From: Neisseriales bacterium
Lineage (GTDB): Bacteria > Pseudomonadota > Gammaproteobacteria > Burkholderiales > UBA11063
Assembly: GCA_008017145.1 (NCBI GenBank)
Contig: SSGY01000189.1
Span: 1 to 8,043 of the forward strand
DNA length: 8,043 bases
Direction of reading: 5' to 3'
Shown here: positions 1 through 4,981 of the stretch, piece after piece
Position numbering within the stretch: position 1 is the stretch's first letter
Layout of the letters: the number at the start of each line of letters is the position of its first letter
Translations under genes and position numbers: made by a program
The notes under the pieces: model-generated
Told to the model about the DNA's origin: nothing
The model's database searches: none
Seen by the model: the letters and a program-made list of their open reading frames with translations, nothing else

Positions 1-729
1 ACCAACGACATCCGTGGACTAGACAGCAAGCCCTGGCAATTTTCCGCTCACCTAAATAATAAAGGGCGCACTCTCGCCACTTTCATCATTACTCAATATC
101 AAGAAAATAGCTATTATTTAATCACTAGCAAAAGTGTAATTGATAAAATTTTACCGCGCCTTAAAATGTATATTTTACGTAGTAAAGTTACTCTAGCTAT
201 TAGTACTAAATCAATTTATCTAAGTGATACTCAGATTGATGGCGGTTACAATCTGCAATTAAGCGTCGATAAATACCTTAATATCAGTGAGAGCTCACAA
301 GATAGCACCACAGATAGCAATGTATGGCATAAACTTCTAGTTGATAATGCTCTGCCAATGATTTATCTCGAATCAATTGAAAAGATTATTCCCCAGCAGA
401 TCAATTATGATTTAATTGGTGGAATTAATTTTAAAAAAGGCTGCTATACTGGTCAGGAAATTGTTGCCCGTACCCATTATCTGGGTAAAGTTAAACGGCG
501 CATGGCAAAATTTACCATCAACACCCAGCCACAGATTGGACAAGGCGTAGTCAGCCCGCTAATGGATAATCAAGAAGTTGGCACTATCATTGACTATTAT
601 CAGGATGGGCAAAACTATCATGGCTTGGTTTCATTACAAAATAACTGCCTAGACAGTGCATACTTGGATGCAGACAATCAACAAAAACTTACTTGTACTA
701 CATTAATCGACGAATCAACAGGAGCATAA
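1..729 (+). CDS. ygfZ: YgfZ/GcvT-like folate-binding Fe-S cluster maintenance protein, 5'-truncated by window edge
   Basis: The frame is open from base 1 to a TAA at 727-729 and gives 242 residues, so the true start lies upstream of the window. The signature KGCYTGQE is encoded at 436-459 and continues as [14 protein letters not shown]. This is the YgfZ family motif, whose single conserved Cys (codon 442-444) is needed for function in E. coli. The first residues (TNDIRGLD) align with about residue 35 of the E. coli protein, so only a short N-terminal piece is missing. YgfZ resembles the glycine-cleavage T protein, binds folate, and supports assembly or repair of a subset of Fe-S enzymes in the cytoplasm; this is family knowledge. 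The start codon of upp follows two bases after the stop, so the two genes are probably cotranscribed. The internal ATG at 166 is not the start, because homology extends upstream of it. Confidence 0.93.
   Translation, partial: TNDIRGLDSKPWQFSAHLNNKGRTLATFIITQYQENSYYLITSKSVIDKILPRLKMYILRSKVTLAISTKSIYLSDTQIDGGYNLQLSVDKYLNISESSQDSTTDSNVWHKLLVDNALPMIYLESIEKIIPQQINYDLIGGINFKKGCYTGQEIVARTHYLGKVKRRMAKFTINTQPQIGQGVVSPLMDNQEVGTIIDYYQDGQNYHGLVSLQNNCLDSAYLDADNQQKLTCTTLIDESTGA
720..724 (+). promoter_or_regulatory. Ribosome binding site that fixes the GTG start of upp
   Basis: AGGAG lies seven bases before the GTG at 732 and overlaps the last codons of ygfZ. The ATG at 693, in the same frame, has no comparable site and would add 13 residues absent from the Upp family, so GTG 732 is preferred. 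Confidence 0.75.
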
Positions 730-731
730 TC

Positions 732-1361
732 GTGACAAAAGTTCATACTATTACCCACCCTTTAGTTCAACACAAATTAACCATAATGCGCGATAAAAAT
801 ACCGGGACTAAAGAGTTTCGCGAGCTGACCCATGAATTATCTCAACTAATTGGTTATGAAGCAATGCGCAATATCAAAACTGAACTAGTTGAAATTGAAA
901 CACCGTTGGTTAAAACTAAGGCACCCGTGTTGGCTGGGCGTAAATTAGCATTGATTCCGATTCTGCGTGCTGGTTTGGCAATGGCGGATGCTATCGCTGA
1001 TTTTGTCCCAAATGCCAAAATCGGGCATATCGGAATGTATCGCGACCCAAACACTCATCTACCAGTAGAATATTATTGCAAATTACCCTGTGATATTGAA
1101 AACCGTGATGTTTTCCTGTTAGATCCGATGCTAGCAACTGGTGGTTCGGCGATTGCAGCAATTGATTTACTCAAACAACATGGTGCGAGCAATATTAAAT
1201 TTGTCTGTATTCTCTCTGCTCCTGAAGGAGTTGATAAAATTCGTCAAGCACATCCAGATGTTGAAATTTACACAGGTTCAATTGATGAAGGGTTAAATGA
1301 TCACGATTATATCGTTCCTGGGCTAGGTGATGCTGGCGACCGTATTTTTGGCACCAAATAA
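732..1361 (+). CDS. upp: Uracil phosphoribosyltransferase
   Basis: This cytoplasmic salvage enzyme makes UMP from uracil and 5-phosphoribosyl-1-pyrophosphate. The product from GTG 732 is 209 residues, the usual family length. Visible motifs are HPLVQHKL near the N-terminus, [11 protein letters not shown] (about 76-86), the PRPP-binding loop DPMLATGGS (131-139), APEGVD (163-168), and the uracil-binding C-terminal segment [15 protein letters not shown] (195-209). From memory of the family, [28 protein letters not shown] and [14 protein letters not shown] resemble the Bacillus-type Upp more than the E. coli or Neisseria type; this is a visual comparison only. The gene follows ygfZ by two bases, and tdk follows it by two bases. 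The tight spacing suggests one transcript and translational coupling. Confidence 0.96.
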   Translation: MTKVHTITHPLVQHKLTIMRDKNTGTKEFRELTHELSQLIGYEAMRNIKTELVEIETPLVKTKAPVLAGRKLALIPILRAGLAMADAIADFVPNAKIGHIGMYRDPNTHLPVEYYCKLPCDIENRDVFLLDPMLATGGSAIAAIDLLKQHGASNIKFVCILSAPEGVDKIRQAHPDVEIYTGSIDEGLNDHDYIVPGLGDAGDRIFGTK

Positions 1362-1363
1362 CC

Positions 1364-1957
1364 ATGGCTAAATTATTTTTTCGTTACTCGGCAATGGATG
1401 CTGGTAAAACTCTTGATTTGTTAAAAGTTGCCTATAATTATGAAGACCGTGGGCAACATACCTTAGTAATCACTTCTGCAATTGACCGTCGTGCTGGTGA
1501 CAATAAAGTCAAATCACGCATAGGCTTTGATAAAGAAGCAATCTCAACCACCGTGAACGATAATTTATTCGAGCTGATTAAAGTACAAAACGAACAAAAA
1601 AAAATTGCCTGTGTTCTCATTGATGAAATTCACTTTTTTAGCTCCGAGCAAATTATTCAGCTCTCAGATGTGGTTGATTATCTCAATATCCCGGTAATTT
1701 GCTATGGCTTACGCAGCGATTACCGTGGTGAACCATTTCCTGCTGCGACTACTTTACTTGCAATCGCAGATACCTTGGAAGAAGTCAAAACAATTTGCCA
1801 TTGCGGACGTAAAGCTAATTTTAATATGTTGGTACGCGATGGCGTAGCAGTTAAGCAAGGTGCGTCAGTAGTGGTTGATGATGAAAACCTCAAAAAAATT
1901 GACACTAAATATGTTTCGGTGTGCAGAAGGCATTGGAAAGATGGAATTTGGAAATAA
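1364..1957 (+). CDS. tdk: Thymidine kinase (TK1-like, type II)
   Basis: This enzyme phosphorylates thymidine to dTMP with ATP in the cytoplasm. The 197-residue product starts MAKLFFRYSAMDAGKT, matching the E. coli Tdk start (MAQLYFYYSAMNAGKS). The P-loop is SAMDAGKT (9-16). The Walker B/catalytic motif is VLIDEIHFF (84-92) with E88 as the likely catalytic base. ICYGLRSDYRGEPF (112-125) is the conserved segment before the lasso region. The structural zinc ligands appear as C145 and C147 (TICHCGRKA) and C187 and H190 (VCRRHW), the same CxC/CxxH arrangement as E. coli Tdk. DEIHFF differs from the usual DE(A/C)QF, but both acidic residues are kept. The gene begins two bases after upp with only a weak Shine-Dalgarno, so translation is probably coupled to upp. 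It ends soon after the zinc site, without the longer E. coli tail. Confidence 0.95.
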   Translation: MAKLFFRYSAMDAGKTLDLLKVAYNYEDRGQHTLVITSAIDRRAGDNKVKSRIGFDKEAISTTVNDNLFELIKVQNEQKKIACVLIDEIHFFSSEQIIQLSDVVDYLNIPVICYGLRSDYRGEPFPAATTLLAIADTLEEVKTICHCGRKANFNMLVRDGVAVKQGASVVVDDENLKKIDTKYVSVCRRHWKDGIWK

Positions 1958-2023
1958 GCTGTAAATGTTATTTGTAAAGTACAGCCAATAAAACGCACAC
2001 TACTCACTTAGATTGATTATTAG

Positions 2024-2029
2024 TATAAA
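2024..2029 (+). promoter_or_regulatory. Possible -10 element (TATAAA) for the lipoprotein gene
   Basis: The 146-base gap between tdk and the lipoprotein gene contains TATAAA about 75 bases before the ATG, in an AT-rich context. No good -35 hexamer lies 16-18 bases upstream, so this is a weak candidate. An inverted repeat follows it: CACAGA at 2033-2038 and TCTGTG at 2046-2051, with a 7-base loop. It would sit in the 5' leader or could be an operator. Confidence 0.22.
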
Positions 2030-2103
2030 CATCACAGACTCTCATTCTGTGTTCAGCTTTTAAACGATGCGCCAATTTTATATGTATTGAAAGAAAATAA
2101 AAA

Positions 2104-3120
2104 ATGACAAAAAAGAATTTGAATAAGTTAGCTATGTTTATTTTATTGGGTAACGCATTTCTTTCTAGCTGTGCGACAACACCTTCTGGTGAAACCCTTA
2201 ACTCAACTGTTTCAATCAAGCAAATACAACCATTTGATAAGCAAATTAAGAATAATGCTTTGACAATAAACTCAAACGAAACTTTGGCAATTGCAAGCAA
2301 TAGTGATGAATCTCAAGTTCGAGTTTATGACCTAACAAACAAGAAACTTATTCATAAACTAACCTATGTAACTCCGCGCCACCTACAATTTGCTGCTGAT
2401 GGCAATAGTTTCTATATCAGCGACAGTTCGTTGGGCATAATTCAACAAGTTTCCACTATTGATTTTTCAATAATCCATCAAGCTTATGTCGGTCAGGGTG
2501 CCTTTGGTTTTACACTGAATAAAGACTATTTACTAATAAATAACGAAGCTCAAAATACTGTAACTGTTATCAATCTAGCTAACTGGAAAATTGAACGAGT
2601 TTTAAATGGTTTTCAGGAACCTCGGCAAGGAATCAAATTTGGTCCTGATAATCGTTATGTCTATGTCACTAATTTTAAAAGTGACGATGTTCGAGTGATT
2701 GACACGCGAATTTGGCAGATAGTTAAAACACTAACTGGGATTCTCGGAGTTCGTGCAATCGCGATTTCTCCGGATGAATCTCTGCTTTATGGTGCTTCTT
2801 CTGCAACTAACTCGCTTAGAGTGATAAAAATATCCAATAACCAATTATTAAAAACTCTTCCTACCGGCAATGATCCCTATGGTGCATCATTATCAAAAGA
2901 TGGTGATACTCTAATAACTGGTAATAAAATTGATGGAACAGTAGAAATATTTTCCACTAAAAATTATCAATTGCTTAAAGTTATCTCAGGATTTAATGAG
3001 CCACGCCAAGCAATCCTTTACAGCAAAAGCCTAGGCAAAATTTATGTTTTACAAAAGGACATGTCAATTGGAGTGGTAAATTATTTACAAAAACAACCTC
3101 AAATCGAAGTAATTAATTGA
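2104..3120 (+). CDS. Lipoprotein with predicted seven-bladed YVTN-type beta-propeller
   Basis: I do not recognise a specific gene. The 338-residue product has a basic N-terminus (MTKKNLNK), a hydrophobic segment (9-20) and a lipobox LSSC ending at Cys23. It should therefore be processed by signal peptidase II; Ala follows the Cys, which favours outer-membrane sorting. The rest reads as about seven repeats of 38-44 residues, starting near 49, 90, 131, 172, 214, 257 and 299. Each has a pattern like 'sPDgrylYVtN...vrVIDt.twqivktl'; blade 4 (RYVYVTNFKSDDVRVIDTRI) is the clearest YVTN/YncE-type unit. Blades 4 and 7 both open with a GF(Q/N)EPRQ motif. Propellers of this kind usually act as binding scaffolds in the envelope; ligand and partner are unknown. 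It stands alone between tdk and the convergent dinB. The ATG is preceded by a modest GAAAG element about nine bases upstream. Confidence 0.82.
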   Translation: MTKKNLNKLAMFILLGNAFLSSCATTPSGETLNSTVSIKQIQPFDKQIKNNALTINSNETLAIASNSDESQVRVYDLTNKKLIHKLTYVTPRHLQFAADGNSFYISDSSLGIIQQVSTIDFSIIHQAYVGQGAFGFTLNKDYLLINNEAQNTVTVINLANWKIERVLNGFQEPRQGIKFGPDNRYVYVTNFKSDDVRVIDTRIWQIVKTLTGILGVRAIAISPDESLLYGASSATNSLRVIKISNNQLLKTLPTGNDPYGASLSKDGDTLITGNKIDGTVEIFSTKNYQLLKVISGFNEPRQAILYSKSLGKIYVLQKDMSIGVVNYLQKQPQIEVIN

Positions 3121-3149
3121 AGCTTAAGTTTTAATAAATATATGAAATA

Positions 3150-4241
3150 CTAGGATGACAAAAATAATTCTTGCTGCAGCTGAGTAAATTCTTCTTCGTA
3201 CTTAAAATTAACTCCCAGCCCCAATAAGCGAATAGGTTTATGCGAATTTAACTGATTGTTTTTAATAAATAAATCAAGAAAAATAGTCAAGGAAAAACCA
3301 GAAACACTTATTTCCGAAGTGCTCTGTGTAAAATCAGCAAACTTAATTTTAATAAATGCCGAACGAACTACAGCACTGGGTTTAACATCTGCTAAGCGCA
3401 CGGTAAAAGAATCATATAATTTACTCAGCTCAATTTTGGCGAGCTCAACATCCGTTATATTTTCTACAAAAGTTGTCTCGACGCTTAACGATTTACGTGG
3501 GCGATTAGGTTTCACTTCACGATTATCTATACCGCGTGCTTGGTAATAAAGAGCCTGCCCGAGTTTGCCAAAACGCTTACTTAATTCCAATAAAGAGAAT
3601 CGCTGTAAATCCGTACAAGTTGTAATCTGTAACTGCTTTAATTTATCTGCCGTTACTTTTCCCACGCCAAAAAGTTTATTAACTGGCAAAGTAGCAACAA
3701 ATTGCTCAATTTGCTCAGGGCGAATGACACACAGGGCATTGGGCTTATTCCACGCACTGGCAACCTTGGCTAAAAATTTATTTACCGAAACACCTGCAGA
3801 AGCTGTTAGCTGGTGTTCGTCCCAAATTCGTTGGCGAATCTCTTCCGCAATCAATGTAGCACTGCCATGATGATGTGCTGAATTAGTGACATCCAAGAAA
3901 GCTTCATCCAAAGATAAAGGCTCAACCAAATCGGTATATTCACAAAAAATAGCTTGAATTTGTCGCGAAACGGATTTGTATTTAGCCATGTTTACAGGTA
4001 ATACCACCAGCTCCGGACACAAGCGCAATGCTGTAGCTGTTGCCATTGCGGAGCGCACTCCATACTTGCGTGCCAGATAATTACAAGTACACAAAACACC
4101 ACGACGTTGTTCGCTACCACCAACAGCAACTGCACGATGTGCTAATTCTGGATTATCACGTATTTCTACTGCTGCATAAAAACAATCCATGTCGATATGA
4201 ATTATTTTACGCTTTTGCTGAAGAATTGTATTTGCATTCAT
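3150..4241 (-). CDS. dinB: DNA polymerase IV (Y-family translesion polymerase)
   Basis: This is an error-prone, proofreading-free polymerase that extends past damaged template bases. The 363-residue product carries the catalytic motif HIDMDCFYAAVE (15-26) with D17, and PLSLDEAFLDVT with D112 and E113; these correspond to E. coli D8, D103 and E104. RRGVLCTCNYLARKYGVRSAM is the conserved fingers segment, with C and Y near the steric-gate region. NKLFGVGKVTADKL is the helix-hairpin-helix of the thumb, and RKSLSVETTF opens the little-finger domain. The C-terminus has QQELF (356-360), a good QxxLF beta-clamp binding peptide, followed by LSS. The N-terminus is nine residues longer than the E. coli protein. 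No in-frame alternative start exists between ATG 4241 and the catalytic core, and an in-frame stop lies just upstream. No LexA-type CTGT-N8-ACAG box is visible upstream, so SOS control is not evident. Confidence 0.96.
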   Translation of the reverse strand: MNANTILQQKRKIIHIDMDCFYAAVEIRDNPELAHRAVAVGGSEQRRGVLCTCNYLARKYGVRSAMATATALRLCPELVVLPVNMAKYKSVSRQIQAIFCEYTDLVEPLSLDEAFLDVTNSAHHHGSATLIAEEIRQRIWDEHQLTASAGVSVNKFLAKVASAWNKPNALCVIRPEQIEQFVATLPVNKLFGVGKVTADKLKQLQITTCTDLQRFSLLELSKRFGKLGQALYYQARGIDNREVKPNRPRKSLSVETTFVENITDVELAKIELSKLYDSFTVRLADVKPSAVVRSAFIKIKFADFTQSTSEISVSGFSLTIFLDLFIKNNQLNSHKPIRLLGLGVNFKYEEEFTQLQQELFLSS

Positions 4242-4248
4242 AGCCCTA

Positions 4249-4266
4249 ATTTTAACATGTTAAAAT
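4249..4266. promoter_or_regulatory. Perfect 18-bp palindrome in the dinB/HAD divergent intergenic region
   Basis: The sequence ATTTTAACATGTTAAAAT is its own reverse complement, with a continuous arm of nine bases and no spacer. It lies seven bases before the dinB start and 33 bases before the HAD gene start, so it overlaps any promoter in the 58-base gap. An uninterrupted AT-rich palindrome here suits an operator for a dimeric regulator, or a site shared by both promoters. It is not a known LexA, Fur or CRP consensus that I recognise. Confidence 0.45.
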
Positions 4267-4278
4267 CATGCTTATACT
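4252..4278 (+). promoter_or_regulatory. Candidate sigma-70-like promoter for the HAD-dehydrogenase unit
   Basis: TTAACA (4252-4257, five of six to TTGACA) and TATACT (4273-4278, five of six to TATAAT) are separated by 15 bases, shorter than the ideal 17. The -35 lies inside the palindrome. A transcript from here would have a leader of about 15 bases containing the AAGGA ribosome binding site at 4289-4293, six bases before the ATG at 4300. Confidence 0.35.
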
Positions 4279-4299
4279 TTTCAATAAAAAGGACAAGCA

Positions 4300-4965
4300 A
4301 TGCAAACAATTTCAACTGTCTTCTGGGATTTAGATGGTACTCTTATTGATAGCGAACATCTGCATATGCAATCAGGAGATTATGCCACTCAAATTTTGGA
4401 GCAAGAACTTCAGCTCAAAGCTACACCACTTAACAGAGACATGACGGGAATGGAAAATCGTGCTGTCTTTGATTTGTTATTTGGTAACGCCAAACTCACC
4501 AATAGTCAGGAAGCATTTGAGCGCTGGCAACGGCTTGCAATTGATTTTTTTCTTGATCGTGTTGATAGTTCTCAACAAATCAAGCAATCAATTGAGTTAG
4601 TTAAGCACTTCTCCGCACAAGGGATCATGCAATCAGTAGTTTCTAACTCAACTAAGGAAGTCATTGCCCATAGCCTAGCACAATTAGGAATTTTAGACCA
4701 CTACAGCCAGATTTTTAGCCGTGACCAAGTAGAACGAGGCAAGCCTCATCCTGAGATCTACCTTAGTGCACTTACTTACCATAGGCAAGCGCCAGAGAAT
4801 TGTTTGGTGTTTGAAGATAGTGCCACTGGAATTACTGCAGCCAAAGCTGCCGGACTTAATGTTGTAGGAATTGGTGATGCAACACTTAACCACAACCCAA
4901 CACATACACTTAGTTTAGATAAAAATAACTGGCTGGAATTATTAAGCGTTCACTACACTTTCTAA
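4300..4965 (+). CDS. HAD-superfamily phosphatase (phosphoglycolate phosphatase/beta-phosphoglucomutase-like)
   Basis: The 221-residue product has all four HAD motifs. Motif I is FWDLDGTLIDSE (8-19), with nucleophile D10 and acid/base D12. Motif II is VVSNST (113-118) with S115. Motif III is RGKPHPEIY (146-154) with K148. Motif IV is VFEDSATGI (170-178) with E172 and D173. The helical insertion between motifs I and II (about 20-90) is a C1-type cap, as in Gph, YqaB, YcjU and GS1-like enzymes. The protein should hydrolyse or transfer phosphate on a small organophosphate in the cytoplasm. The exact substrate cannot be read from sequence; 2-phosphoglycolate, a sugar phosphate or a nucleotide are all possible. 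Its stop is one base before the first, and 16 bases before the likely, start codon of the dehydrogenase, so the two are almost certainly cotranscribed. Divergent from dinB. Confidence 0.9.
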   Translation: MQTISTVFWDLDGTLIDSEHLHMQSGDYATQILEQELQLKATPLNRDMTGMENRAVFDLLFGNAKLTNSQEAFERWQRLAIDFFLDRVDSSQQIKQSIELVKHFSAQGIMQSVVSNSTKEVIAHSLAQLGILDHYSQIFSRDQVERGKPHPEIYLSALTYHRQAPENCLVFEDSATGITAAKAAGLNVVGIGDATLNHNPTHTLSLDKNNWLELLSVHYTF

Positions 4966-4981
4966 TATGCAGGATCAATTC

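Noticed and set aside
693..731. ATG at 693 as the start of upp
   Set aside because: It lies inside ygfZ, lacks a ribosome binding site, and adds 13 residues foreign to Upp; GTG 732 has a clear AGGAG.
1958..1985. Inverted repeat GCTGTA ... TACAGC right after the tdk stop, considered as a terminator
   Set aside because: The loop is 16 bases, the stem only six, and no T-run follows. It is too weak to call; the end of the upp-tdk transcript is not resolved.
3116..3135. Imperfect hairpin ATTGAAGC TTAA GTTTTAAT between the convergent lipoprotein gene and dinB
   Set aside because: The stem is AT-rich with two G-U pairs and no proper T-run on either side. It may be a weak shared terminator, but the evidence is insufficient.
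3256..4243. Long open frames on the strand opposite dinB
   Set aside because: They lie wholly or almost wholly inside dinB, show no recognisable domains, and have low-complexity composition typical of antisense shadows of a real gene.
4242..4299. SOS (LexA) box upstream of dinB
   Set aside because: No CTGT-N8-ACAG or similar element is present; the palindrome found there has a different sequence and spacing.
4967..4981. Upstream ATG as the start of the FAD/Fe-S dehydrogenase
   Set aside because: There is no ribosome binding site before it, whereas the in-frame ATG at 4982 has AGGA at ideal spacing. The five extra residues are not part of the conserved domain.
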